From Abditibacteriaceae bacterium (GTDB lineage Bacteria; Armatimonadota; Abditibacteriia; Abditibacteriales; Abditibacteriaceae), in NCBI GenBank assembly GCA_019239895.1, contig JAFAZH010000021.1:1-64000 (forward strand): a DNA stretch of 64,000 bases. Reading direction: 5' to 3'. Below are positions 43,001-51,298 of the stretch, in pieces (position 1 is the stretch's first letter; each line of letters opens with the position of its first letter). Both the position numbers and the translations under genes were made by a program. The notes under the pieces are model-generated. The model worked only from the letters and a program-made list of their open reading frames with translations, did not search any database and had not been told where the DNA came from.

Positions 43001-46000
43001 CAATACGCTATCTGGTGGCAGCAACGCCACCATGCTCATTGAACTTAACGGCACCAGTGCCGGAGGCAGTGTGGATGGCCTGCGACTTACAGGTGGCGGC
43101 AGCACAGTGCGCGGCCTGGTCATCAACCATTTCAGCGGTAACGCCATCACGCTCGACACCACGGGTGGCAATGTCGTGGAGGGCTGTTACATTGGCACGA
43201 ACCCCACCGGCACCACGCTCGCGGGCAACGGGAATGACGGGATTTTTATTAACGGTATTGCCAACAACATCGTGGGTGGCCTCAACCCGGCGCAACGCAT
43301 GGTGGTAGCGGGCAACAGCAACTTCGGCGTGGCCTTTGAAAACGGCGGCGGTAACAACCAACTGCTGGGCACTTACGTCGGACTGAACGCAGCGGGCACC
43401 GCGGCTTTGGGCAACGTCGCGGGCGGTGTGAATGTAACTTCGTCCAATAACAGCATCGGCGGCCTCAGCGCCGGAGCGCGCAACCTCATTTCGGGTAACG
43501 GCGAAACGGGCCTGTTCATCACTGGTGCGGGCGTTACGGGTAACGTCGTGCAGGGCAATTACATCGGCACCGATATAACTGGCACCTTTGACTTAGGCAA
43601 CGTGGTTGACGGTATTGTCATTGATCTTGGCGCTGGCGGCAGCACCATTGGCGGAACCCAGCCGGGCGCGGGCAACCTCATTTCCGGCAACAATTTTGGG
43701 GGCGTTGATGTCGCTGGCCCCAACAACACAGTGCAAGGCAACTTGATTGGCACGGATGTGACAGGCAATGTGGCATTGCCCAACAGCGCGATTGGTCTAT
43801 TCATCCAATTTGCTTCAGGCAATCTCATCGGCGGCAACACAAGCGGGGCGCGTAATGTCATCTCTGGCAATAGCGGCGCGGGCGTGGTCTTGTCCAACAA
43901 TGCCACCGGCAACACCGTTGCGGGCAACTTCATCGGAGTCGGGTTGGATGGCAGCACGCCCGTGGCTAACACTGGCGACGGGGTGCAATTCTTTAACGCC
44001 ACCTCAAACAACGTTATTGGCGGCCCCACGGCAGCCGATGGCAATATCATCGCTAATAATGGACAGGACGGCGTGACAATCGCCGCCGGTACCGGTGAGG
44101 CCATTTTATCCAACTCAATCTTCTCCAATGGCGGCAATGCCACGAACGCCCCCGGCATTGATCTGGGCAACGATGGTGTGACGCCGAACGACGCGGGCGA
44201 CGTGGATACTGGCCCCAATAACCTGCAAAACTTCCCGGTCTTGACGAGTGCTGTGGCCTCCGGTAGCACCACGACCGTCACCGGCACGCTCAACTCCACG
44301 GCGAACACGGCCTTCACCGTGCAATTCTTCTCCAACCGCAACGCGGATCCATCGGGCCACGGTGAGGGCCAGACTCTCCTCGCTACCAGAACTGTGACCA
44401 CCAATGGCAGTGGTAACGCTGCCTTCTCCCTGGCCCTGCCGGGCACTGTTCCATTCGGCCAGTTCATCACCGCGACGGCCACCGATCCAGGCAATAACAC
44501 CTCAGAATTTTCTAACGACCTCGCGGTGGATACGCCGGGCAGCATACAGTTCAGTGCCAACGCTTACAGCGTGGCCGAGAACGTCAATGGCGGCAACACC
44601 ACAATTACCGTCACGCGCAGCGGCGGTAGCGCGGGCAGCGTGACGGTGCCTATCGTAGTCACGCCCGGCACGGCCACCAATGGCACCGATTACAGCGTGC
44701 CCACGAGCGGCCAGCCTGCGGGCGTGGCAGTGACAACCGGCACGCCAGCGGGCGGCGATACCGTGACCCTGACCTTCGGCCCCGGTGAAGTCAGCAAGAG
44801 TTTCCTCGTCAACGTGATTGACGATACGCTCAACGAGCCAAATGAGACGGTCAACTTCACCCTGGGCACGCCAGGCGGGGGGGCTATAACCGGCGCGCAG
44901 ACGACGGCGACGTTGACCATTGTGGACAACGATCCCGCGCCGACCCTCAGCATTAATAACGTGACCACGCCTGAAGGTAATGTAGGCACGACCAACGCCA
45001 CCTTTACTGTCACCCTGTCTGCGGCCAGCGGCAAAACGGTGACGGTGGATTATGCGACTGCCCCCGGCACTGCGACCGCCAATGTAGATTATCAATCACG
45101 GAGCGGCACGCTCACCTTTAATCCCGGTGAGACCACTAAAAACATTGTCGTGCCGATCATCGGCGACACGTTAAATGAAGGCGATGAGACTTATAGCGTC
45201 ACGCTCTCCAATGTCGCCAACGGCGTGCTGAATAATGCCACTGGCGTGGGCACCATTGCCGATGATGATGCCGCACCGTCGCTGGCGGTGAATGATGTCA
45301 CCGTGGCCGAAGGCAATAGCGGCCCGACCAACGCGGTCTTCACCGTGAGCCTGTCCGCCGCGAGCGGCCAGACGGTGACGGTTGATTATGCCACCGCCGA
45401 CGGCACCGCCACGGCGGGCAGCGATTACCAGAGTCGCAGCGGCACCCTGACTTTCGCGCCCGGTGAAACTTCAAAAACGGTAGCCGTTATCGTCAATGGC
45501 GACACGCTCAATGAGCCAGATGAGACCTTCACCCTGGTGCTGAGTGACCCGACCCATGCCACTATCGCCGACAATCAGGGCGTGGGCACCATTACCAATG
45601 ACGACAGCCCACCGTCCCTCTCCATCAACGACGTGAGTGTGCCCGAAGGCGACAGCGGCACCACCCCGGCCACCTTCACGGTGAGCCTGTCCGCCGCCAG
45701 TGGGCAGACGGTGACTGTCAAATACGCCACTGCCGATGGCACCGCCACGGCACCCGCCGACTATGCCGCTGCCTCCGGCACCCTGACTTTCGCGGCGGGC
45801 GAGACTGCTAAAACCGTGACGGTGGCGGTGCAGGGCGATACCTTGAACGAAGCCAATGAAACCTTCACGGTGCTGCTCTCTGGTGCGACCAATGCGACCA
45901 TTGCCCGCACCACCGGCATTGGCACCATCCTGGATGATGATGCGGCGGCCTTCAAACTCAGCATCAGCCCCAACACTTTTAGCGAAGGCGCGGGCGCGAA

Positions 46001-47984
46001 TGCGGCCACGGGCACCGTCACGCGCAACACTGCGACTACAACGGCACAGGTGGTCAACCTGGCCAGTAGTAATACCAACAAAGCCACGGTGCCCGCGACG
46101 GTTACGATTCCAGTTGGGGCGACCTTTGCCACCTTCTCCATTAACGCGGTGGACAATACGTTAGCGGATGGGCCTACGGTAGTGACCATCACGGCGGGTC
46201 GCACTGGATTTACTGGTGATGCGGCCCAGGTCACGGTCGTGGACAACGACGGGCCAACCCTGACGCTTACGATCTCGCCCAATACCTTCAGCGAAGGGGC
46301 GGGGGCGAATGCGGCGGTGGGCACGGTAACGCGCAACACTTCCACCTCAGCCCCCTTAGTGGTGAGTCTGGCCAACAGTGATGCTACCAAGGTAACGGTG
46401 CCCGCGACCGTCACGATTCCCGCTGGGGCAGCTTCTGTTACCTTCCCGGTGGGCGCGGTGGACAATAGCGTGGTGGATGGCAACAAAACCGTCACCCTCA
46501 CGGCCACCAGCAGCGGCCTGAATGCGGGCGTGGCTTCAGTCACTGTCACGGATAACGATGTGACGCCCACCCCAACACCAGCGCCCACCCCGACGCCGAC
46601 ACCCACCCCGGACACGACCGCGCCCACCGTGACGATTGACGTGCCCCGCAATGGTGACATTGTGAGCAGCCTGACCGCTGTGATAGGCACCGCGACAGAT
46701 GCCAGCGGCATCAGCCGTGTAGACCTCCTCATTCAGAGTCCGGCGGGTTATTGGACTGGTTCAGGCTGGGCTGCTGGGCTATTCCCCTTAACTACCACCC
46801 TCAATGGCACGACCTGGACGCGCGGCACTGGCTTACCCGCTGGCGATAATCTCGTCAATGGCACCTACACGTTGCAGGCCATAGCTTACGATAAGGCAGG
46901 CAACGCAGGCAGCACTTCGATCACCATTACGGTGGACAAGACAGCCCCCACGCTGACGTTTACCCTGCCCAATAATACTTTCGTATCAAATCTGTCTGTA
47001 GTGGCGGGTCAGGTTGTGGATAATCGGAACGGCAGCGGTGTGGCGCGGGTGGAACTACTGATTCAACGGGCCAGCGACCGCCGCTACTGGAATGGCACCA
47101 CCTTTGTGACCACGCCGACGGTGCTCAACACCACCTTAGCGGGCAATACCTGGTCGCGGCGCACTGGGCTTCCGGCTGGGCCGGGCGTGCTCACCGAAGG
47201 CCGCTATTACTTACTGGCCCGCGCCTATGATCAAGCGGGCCTGGTGACGCGTGCCCAGATCAGTGTCATCGTAGATACCACGCCGCCCACGGCCACCTTT
47301 ACCGCCCCGTTAGACAAGGCCACCCTCAAGCATCTGGGGCCGATTACTGGCACAGCCTCCGACAATCGTGGCGGGAGTGGCCTGCTCAGCGTCGGCCTGA
47401 CTATCCAACGGCGCAGTGATCGCCGCTACTGGAACGGCACCGCCTGGGTCAGCGCACGCGTCGAGCTAATCACCCGCTTGATGGCTTTGGCCAAGGGCAC
47501 CTTTACCTGGTCACGAGTCGGCAACCTGCCTGCGGGAGCCAACCTCCTGCCCGGCGACTATGACTTGACAGCCGTGGCGCATGATCGAGCCGGTAACGCG
47601 CAACCCACTGCCATCCAGGTGACAATCGCCGCGCCCACTGTGGCGGCAGGTTCCGACAGCGCCCAGGGCAATGCCACCGCACCCTCCTCGGTAGCTCTCT
47701 CGCTGGGCACGGCGCAAGCCGCTACCGGGAGTGTGACCCTGCGCTTCACCCACGCTTTGCAGGACGAAGTCGCTGGCGATGCCGGGCATTATAAGGTAGC
47801 GGTCAATGGCAGCGTGGTGCCAGTGGAAAGCGCGGCCTACAATGCCAAAACCTATAGTGTGACGTTAAGCTTGCCCGATGGTGCGCTCCGGCCTGGCGAT
47901 GTTGTCACCGTGGAGTGGGATAAGTTACAGGATGCCGCGGCGAAAACTGTGTCTGGTCATGCTGGCCCGTTCGTGGCCCGGTGA
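40053..47984 (+). CDS. Giant exported beta-helix / Calx-beta surface protein
   Basis: A protein of about 2,643 aa. Signal about residues 1-41 (WFSRCFSGWLLALCLVAGL). Two CSLREAI-type right-handed beta-helix regions (about 45-880, VTLREAIQSANANA; about 910-1480, CTLRAAIQESNALPGLDTIN) are built from turns such as GNVVQGNYIGTDASG..ALGN and NVISGN. Then come four Calx-beta domains (about 1495-1960, PEGNVGTTNATFTVTLSAAS), two related modules (SPNTFSEGAGANAA, near 1970 and 2070), and a Pro/Thr linker. Three Ig-like repeats follow (DTTAPTVTIDVPRNGD, DKTAPTLTFTLPNNTF, DTTPPTATFTAPLDKA), and the C-terminal module is shared with the 35736 gene. Calx-beta domains bind calcium. It is likely a surface adhesin or S-layer-associated protein. 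ATG 40053 has GAGGGGAG upstream. The same DNA gives long open shadows on the other strand. Confidence 0.88.
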   Translation: MKKRIQPESRQSRWFSRCFSGWLLALCLVAGLSRPAAVKAATITVTSAGDTVAVDGLVTLREAIQSANANADANADVTANRVGGYTSPSADTINFNIAGNGVHSIALTSALPSITDPVVINGYSQPGASQNNNFYGDNAILQIQLDGTSAGANVNGLTISAGACTIEGLVINHFKSTGIVLITNGSNSILGNFIGTDANGTGAAGNGVDGVFVGSGSGGNLIGSDYTTRNVISSNGFHGVDLNAAGTGNVVRANYIGTDKNGTAALGNGADGVVVNGTSNAAIGGNFFFGTGNLVSGNTNYGVEVVNSTAAGNVVQGNSIGTDASGSVALPNGLSGAILNGAPNNVVGGTLTGVRNLISGNGQRGVIIAGGNAMGNKVQGNYIGTDGSGTVALGNHGNGVLVFGGASNTLIGGSTAGARNIISGNLDGIWINFDASNVTVQNNYIGLNSAGTAAIPNSDFAGILVLGPNNVIGGSTSATRNVISGNSGYGIEISGGGASGNTVQGNYIGTNAAGTVAIGNGSNGVVIVDSPNNVIGGSTSGVRNVIAGNIGYGIEIADAPATGNTVQGNYIGTDASGNAKLGNFGGVFVAGAPASIIGGPTPGAGNLISGNNFNGLVLSNNNTTDTIVQGNYIGTNAAGTAALGNSGNGVELDLCSNNIIGGIGPGTGNLISGNAIGVDSFFANNNILQGNLIGTAANGTSPLGNTANGISFVFSNNNVVGGSPGGGPPNAGNIIAFNAASGITTATGSGGAGNSFLGNSIFSNGGLGIDLDNNGVTPNDTGDADTGSNNLQNYPVIARAITAGSTTTVVGSLNSLAKTTFTLEFFANPVADPSGFGEGQTYLDTRAVTTDAAGNANFSFTLPLSVAVGQFITATATNNATGDTSEFAQDVAVTTGTAFVVNSTADTADANPGDGACDVDPATPGSQCTLRAAIQESNALPGLDTINFNIPGGGVQTITPASALPVITQPVIIDGFSQPGSTSNTLSGGSNATMLIELNGTSAGGSVDGLRLTGGGSTVRGLVINHFSGNAITLDTTGGNVVEGCYIGTNPTGTTLAGNGNDGIFINGIANNIVGGLNPAQRMVVAGNSNFGVAFENGGGNNQLLGTYVGLNAAGTAALGNVAGGVNVTSSNNSIGGLSAGARNLISGNGETGLFITGAGVTGNVVQGNYIGTDITGTFDLGNVVDGIVIDLGAGGSTIGGTQPGAGNLISGNNFGGVDVAGPNNTVQGNLIGTDVTGNVALPNSAIGLFIQFASGNLIGGNTSGARNVISGNSGAGVVLSNNATGNTVAGNFIGVGLDGSTPVANTGDGVQFFNATSNNVIGGPTAADGNIIANNGQDGVTIAAGTGEAILSNSIFSNGGNATNAPGIDLGNDGVTPNDAGDVDTGPNNLQNFPVLTSAVASGSTTTVTGTLNSTANTAFTVQFFSNRNADPSGHGEGQTLLATRTVTTNGSGNAAFSLALPGTVPFGQFITATATDPGNNTSEFSNDLAVDTPGSIQFSANAYSVAENVNGGNTTITVTRSGGSAGSVTVPIVVTPGTATNGTDYSVPTSGQPAGVAVTTGTPAGGDTVTLTFGPGEVSKSFLVNVIDDTLNEPNETVNFTLGTPGGGAITGAQTTATLTIVDNDPAPTLSINNVTTPEGNVGTTNATFTVTLSAASGKTVTVDYATAPGTATANVDYQSRSGTLTFNPGETTKNIVVPIIGDTLNEGDETYSVTLSNVANGVLNNATGVGTIADDDAAPSLAVNDVTVAEGNSGPTNAVFTVSLSAASGQTVTVDYATADGTATAGSDYQSRSGTLTFAPGETSKTVAVIVNGDTLNEPDETFTLVLSDPTHATIADNQGVGTITNDDSPPSLSINDVSVPEGDSGTTPATFTVSLSAASGQTVTVKYATADGTATAPADYAAASGTLTFAAGETAKTVTVAVQGDTLNEANETFTVLLSGATNATIARTTGIGTILDDDAAAFKLSISPNTFSEGAGANAATGTVTRNTATTTAQVVNLASSNTNKATVPATVTIPVGATFATFSINAVDNTLADGPTVVTITAGRTGFTGDAAQVTVVDNDGPTLTLTISPNTFSEGAGANAAVGTVTRNTSTSAPLVVSLANSDATKVTVPATVTIPAGAASVTFPVGAVDNSVVDGNKTVTLTATSSGLNAGVASVTVTDNDVTPTPTPAPTPTPTPTPDTTAPTVTIDVPRNGDIVSSLTAVIGTATDASGISRVDLLIQSPAGYWTGSGWAAGLFPLTTTLNGTTWTRGTGLPAGDNLVNGTYTLQAIAYDKAGNAGSTSITITVDKTAPTLTFTLPNNTFVSNLSVVAGQVVDNRNGSGVARVELLIQRASDRRYWNGTTFVTTPTVLNTTLAGNTWSRRTGLPAGPGVLTEGRYYLLARAYDQAGLVTRAQISVIVDTTPPTATFTAPLDKATLKHLGPITGTASDNRGGSGLLSVGLTIQRRSDRRYWNGTAWVSARVELITRLMALAKGTFTWSRVGNLPAGANLLPGDYDLTAVAHDRAGNAQPTAIQVTIAAPTVAAGSDSAQGNATAPSSVALSLGTAQAATGSVTLRFTHALQDEVAGDAGHYKVAVNGSVVPVESAAYNAKTYSVTLSLPDGALRPGDVVTVEWDKLQDAAAKTVSGHAGPFVAR

Positions 47985-48025
47985 GCAGTTCCCACCGACT
48001 GGAACAGCAGCAGGCTGGCTCTGCT

Positions 48026-48067
48026 AAAATCGGGGCGACCATGCAACTGCATGGTCGCCCCGATTTT
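48026..48067. terminator. Strong intrinsic terminator
   Basis: A perfect 20-bp stem (48026-48045 with 48048-48067) opening AAAATCGGGG and closing CCCCGATTTT. It lies 42 bp after the giant gene and before the converging PRC-barrel gene, so it can stop transcription in both directions. Confidence 0.88.
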
Positions 48068-48107
48068 GTATTTATATTGGCATCTGCGAGCGGGGAGGCG
48101 GCTCCTC

Positions 48108-48614
48108 CTACTTCTTCAACTCAGCCTCGGCCTGGGGTGGCGCGATGGCGGCGTTGTCACCAATGGCAAGTCCGGGTGGGGCCGGGACGAATTTCTTGCC
48201 GTGCAGGGTGTCGGAGATAAAGCCCTCAGAGACCTGGTAGCCAACCACTTTGCCTGTCTTTTCATCCAGACACATATCGGCCAGGGTGCCCAGCTTTTGG
48301 CCATCGGTGGATAAGACCTGGGTGCCCGACAAGGCCGTTTCGCGCTTGCTCAGGTCACGGCTGCGCGGGTCGTCTTTGAGCTTCATTTTGGCCCCCGCGC
48401 TGGGCACCAGAATCACCGCTTCGCCAATGTTCAAGACATTGCGCCACGGCACGATCACCGCGTCAATCAGTCCGAATAGGTCTTTGTTGTATAACACAAA
48501 AGACACCACTTCATCGGTATCATGGTCGAATATCAAATCATGCACATTGCCGACATGGGCACCATCCTCCTGCCCGATAATTGGCTTGCCGATCAAACTT
48601 TTACCCGTAATCAT
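48108..48614 (-). CDS. PRC-barrel domain protein
   Basis: A 168-aa protein with two PRC-barrel-like halves: GKSLIGKPIIGQEDGAHVGN with VHDLIFDHDTDEVVSFVLYN, and GTQVLSTDGQKLGTLADMCL with DEKTGKVVGYQVSEGF. PRC-barrels occur in photosynthetic reaction centre H subunit, RimM and many stress proteins; these stand-alone forms are of unknown role. ATG 48614 (MITGKSL) follows GGGGGAGC. It is divergent from the manganese catalase gene with 163 bp between them. Confidence 0.82.
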   Translation of the reverse strand: MITGKSLIGKPIIGQEDGAHVGNVHDLIFDHDTDEVVSFVLYNKDLFGLIDAVIVPWRNVLNIGEAVILVPSAGAKMKLKDDPRSRDLSKRETALSGTQVLSTDGQKLGTLADMCLDEKTGKVVGYQVSEGFISDTLHGKKFVPAPPGLAIGDNAAIAPPQAEAELKK

Positions 48615-48777
48615 AATGCTCCCCCTGAAGAGTGACTCAGCCCCTATAGAGCATAATTGAGACCACAACATTAATTTGCGAGTTTGGTGCGGTAGCGCAC
48701 ATTAACCGCCGCATAGAGGTATCCCGCTTGCTCTGTGGACTGTGGAACACACTGGTTCCACGCAAGGAGACCCCTCT

Positions 48778-49509
48778 ATGTATCACCACATAAAGAAACT
48801 GATGTACACCGTAAATGTTGGCGAACCCGACCCCCGTTTTGGCAACATGCTGCTGGAACAATTTGGCGGGGCCAACGGCGAATTGGCGGCGGCCATGCAA
48901 TATTCGATTCAAGGCTTGAACTGCGACGACATGGCCCGCAAAGATTTGCTGATGGATATTGGCACCGAAGAGCTAAGCCATCTGGAAATCATCGGCACCC
49001 TGGCGCGGATGCACTTAAAGCCCATGAAAACCAGCCGTGATGCCGCCGAAGCCGATCCCTTAATCGCCATCGCGGGTGGCGGCGGAGTGGCGCTTTGCAA
49101 CTCGATGGGCAACCCCTGGACGGCTGACTATTTGAAGATTACCGGGGAATTGGACGTGGATTTACGCAGCAACATTGCGGCTGAGGCCCGCGCTAAAATC
49201 GTCTATGAGAACCTGCTGAACTTCTGTGACGATGCGGGCACCAAGGACGCGCTGCAATTCCTGATGACGCGTGAGATTACCCACATGAAAGCCTTCATGC
49301 TGGCGCTCGAAAGCATGGGCAAAGACCCGCTCTCGATTGGCCAGATTCCGCCGTCTCCCGACATCGTCAATCAATATTTCAATGATTCTACCGGACAAGG
49401 CGATCAGGGCGAGGCCGACGTGCAAGGCCCGTGGAATAGTGGTGGTGACTGGATGTTGGTGAATAGTCCCGTGGTGCAGAGTTTGCGGGAAACCAATGGC
49501 AGTGCTTAG
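48778..49509 (+). CDS. Manganese catalase
   Basis: A 243-aa dimanganese ferritin-like enzyme that breaks down hydrogen peroxide. Metal ligands are visible: LLEQFGGANGELAAAMQYSI (first Glu), DIGTEELSHLEIIGTL (Glu and His of ExxH), AEARAKIVYENLLNF (Glu) and TREITHMKAFMLALESMG (ExxH). The C-terminal segment (GPWNSGGDWMLVNSPV) is the usual one, but the protein is somewhat shorter than the roughly 300-aa enzymes of Thermus and Lactobacillus and longer than CotJC. AAGGAGA precedes the ATG. Likely an oxidative-stress defence gene. Confidence 0.93.
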   Translation: MYHHIKKLMYTVNVGEPDPRFGNMLLEQFGGANGELAAAMQYSIQGLNCDDMARKDLLMDIGTEELSHLEIIGTLARMHLKPMKTSRDAAEADPLIAIAGGGGVALCNSMGNPWTADYLKITGELDVDLRSNIAAEARAKIVYENLLNFCDDAGTKDALQFLMTREITHMKAFMLALESMGKDPLSIGQIPPSPDIVNQYFNDSTGQGDQGEADVQGPWNSGGDWMLVNSPVVQSLRETNGSA

Positions 49510-49524
49510 GTAGAACGACAAAAC

Positions 49525-49667
49525 AGACTTCTTGCATAAATCAAGTTTGGTGTCATGCCGAGCGCAGCCGAGGCATCTTGGGCAGGCTGCTTAACTAAGC
49601 TTGCTCCACTGCGCTCATCCTTCGCTCCGGTCGAAATGACACTATCTGACGCTTATGCACGAAGTCT
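49525..49667. repeat. Palindromic intergenic element
   Basis: Outer arms 49525-49539 (AGACTTCTTGCATAA) and 49653-49667 match as inverted repeats with one mismatch. Inside are TGTCATGCCGAGCGCAGCCG and GTCGAAATGACA, a phrase that recurs in the intergenic DNA of many bacteria as a MITE-like element. The right arm overlaps the stop codon of the next gene. Confidence 0.65.
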
Positions 49668-50133
49668 ATTTTGCCTTTTCGCTCTGCTGTTCTGCATAGC
49701 GTTTGAGGTTCGCATTACGAGCAAGCAGAAACTCTCGCATGTGTCGTTGCAGGAAGAGTTTGTCGGCGATAATACCCAAGATGCCAAGGGGAGCTATCCA
49801 TTCAAGCGTGTCGCGCATCAGGGTGCCGGTGGGGGTTGGGGAGAATTCGTGAATGTGCTTGAGCGACTGGAAAGCCCCTTGGGTCATGACATCCACAAAG
49901 CGATGCGGCGGCTCAAATTCCACAACCTTCGCCGTCAGCCGTTGCCGGATACCGAAATGCACCGCTTCAAAGGTCACTGAGTCACCTAAGCTGATAAGCC
50001 CACTGGTTACCCCGGCCACGGCACGCTCTTTTGTATGCGCTGTGGTCGCACAGTGCAGGCCAATGTCACGGGCCAGATCGAAGCACGCCTCCACTGGCAC
50101 AGCGATGTAAGTTTCGACGCAAACAATGGCCAT
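49666..50133 (-). CDS. SRPBCC/START-like ligand-binding protein
   Basis: A 155-aa protein of the SRPBCC (START/polyketide-cyclase-like) fold: VETYIAVPVEACFDLARDIG, LHCATT, GDSVTFEAVHFGIRQRLTAK, EFEPPHRFVDVMTQGAFQSL, KHIHEFSPTPTGTLMRDTLE, and a final helix. Such proteins bind hydrophobic ligands or act as cyclases. Its ATG follows the attC R' at 50135-50141 by 1 bp on the minus strand, the classic cassette-gene position, so it probably arrived as an integron cassette although no attC follows it. Ligand unknown. Confidence 0.82.
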   Translation of the reverse strand: MAIVCVETYIAVPVEACFDLARDIGLHCATTAHTKERAVAGVTSGLISLGDSVTFEAVHFGIRQRLTAKVVEFEPPHRFVDVMTQGAFQSLKHIHEFSPTPTGTLMRDTLEWIAPLGILGIIADKLFLQRHMREFLLARNANLKRYAEQQSEKAK

Positions 50134-50134
50134 C

Positions 50135-50203
50135 TTACAACACCCAGTTCACTGACAGCCTGTAGCCGAGCGGTGGGCTTTCCAGTGCAACGCTTGGTTG
50201 AGC
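50135..50203 (-). other. attC-like site, minus strand
   Basis: Minus strand: R'' GCTCAAC (50203-50197), R' GTTGTAA (50141-50135), with short inner arms. It separates two minus-strand genes in the gene-attC-gene order. The last R' base is off consensus. Confidence 0.6.
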
Positions 50204-50225
50204 CGATTTTTGGCTTGTATATGTT

Positions 50226-50693
50226 CTACTCTTCTGCATATTCTCTCTGCTTCTCGTATTTCCAATCAAGGCCCCATACTTCGTGCCCCCACTGCTGCCC
50301 ATTAACGATCCCACCTTGTGATAACCGGCTTACTTGGGAATCGGATAATTTTGTATAGCGTTCCTGAATGTGAGGTTTTTGATCCAACAGATATTGAACA
50401 AGAGTTAATGTATGCTGACGCCGATTGTATTCTACGAAGAAATGATAAGGTGGCCCATCACTCCACTGCTCATACCAATGGACTTTGAACCGTTGGACGC
50501 GAGGGTAGCGTGCAATCTGTTGAGCCATATATTGTATAGAACTTATGCAATCATTCTTGGTAGTGAGGGTTATATTAACATCCGCCGTACGATACGGGCC
50601 AAACATCATTTGCAGATAACCAAATGGCAAGCACAGTAAAAGGAGAACGACCAGTATCTTGATGGCCCGATGGACTTGGCTATTCCGTTTCAT
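50226..50693 (-). CDS. Hypothetical membrane-anchored cassette protein
   Basis: A 155-aa protein with an N-terminal TM anchor (AIKILVVLLLLCLPFGYLQM) and an extracytoplasmic domain rich in aromatic residues (RFKVHWYEQWSDGPPYHFFV, EYNRRQHTLTLVQYLLDQKP). AT-rich for the window. ATG 50693 is chosen; the longer frame to 50714 adds polar residues before the anchor. It lies upstream of an attC on the same strand, as a cassette gene would. Not recognised. Confidence 0.6.
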   Translation of the reverse strand: MKRNSQVHRAIKILVVLLLLCLPFGYLQMMFGPYRTADVNITLTTKNDCISSIQYMAQQIARYPRVQRFKVHWYEQWSDGPPYHFFVEYNRRQHTLTLVQYLLDQKPHIQERYTKLSDSQVSRLSQGGIVNGQQWGHEVWGLDWKYEKQREYAEE

Positions 50694-50740
50694 ATGATTA
50701 GCGTTCGATAACAAAAGTTAGAAGATAATGCTCACTGCTA

Positions 50741-51274
50741 TTAACGCCGCAGGTGACAGATCATATTGAACGACAGCCCACCAGTGCGATTGATTATCTC
50801 ACTGCCAGGCACAGACCGAAAGCCCATGCGCTCATAGAGACGGACAGCAGGATTATCCGCGCGCACATTGAGCGAAACAGCCTTGAACTCGGCGCGTGCG
50901 GTATAGAGCAAATGTTCCAATAAGGCCGTGCCAATCCCACGCCCCTGATATTGTGGCAGCACTGCGATAGCTAATTCGGGAATGGCATCGGCCACATAGC
51001 CAAAGCCTCTGTTGTGTCCATGCCACAACCGCAACCAGGCCGCTCCCATAGCTTCATCCGCGGCCAGGGCTTTCACTCCCATATCTCCGGCGCGACCCCA
51101 ACCCGTAGCGTAACGCGCTAACACCGGTTGTTGCACCGCTTCGGGAGTCGTTTCATGCGCGGCGCACTGCAACATCCGCCAGATCAGCGGCTCGTCTTCC
51201 GCTGTCAGCGGCTGGAATTGACACTCAGGTGTTGAGCTTATGTGTTCAGTAATTGGTTTTAGCTGCCCTTCCAT
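50741..51274 (-). CDS. GNAT-family N-acetyltransferase
   Basis: A 177-aa acetyltransferase that would move an acetyl group from acetyl-CoA to an amine. Motif A with the pyrophosphate-binding loop is PELAIAVLPQYQGRGIGTAL then LEHLLYTA (Q/RxxGxG/A). Motif B follows (VSLNVRADNPAVRLYERMGF). The N-terminal 45 residues contain the substrate side and vary in this family. No neighbour indicates the substrate. Confidence 0.85.
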   Translation of the reverse strand: MEGQLKPITEHISSTPECQFQPLTAEDEPLIWRMLQCAAHETTPEAVQQPVLARYATGWGRAGDMGVKALAADEAMGAAWLRLWHGHNRGFGYVADAIPELAIAVLPQYQGRGIGTALLEHLLYTARAEFKAVSLNVRADNPAVRLYERMGFRSVPGSEIINRTGGLSFNMICHLRR

Positions 51275-51298
51275 AGAACTAAATGCCCCTGATGGTTA

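Noticed and set aside
40600..44100. Regular short DNA repeats that look like an array at first sight
   Set aside because: They are the coding repeats of the beta-helix turns (GNYIGTDxxG..ALGN) in one continuous frame. There is no constant repeat-spacer pattern, leader or cas gene, so it is not a CRISPR.
41448..46732. Long open frames on the minus strand inside the giant gene (e.g. 41448-42428, 43559-44560, 45761-46732)
   Set aside because: They are shadows produced by the repetitive GC-rich coding strand. They have low-complexity Val/Ala/Pro products and no ribosome sites.
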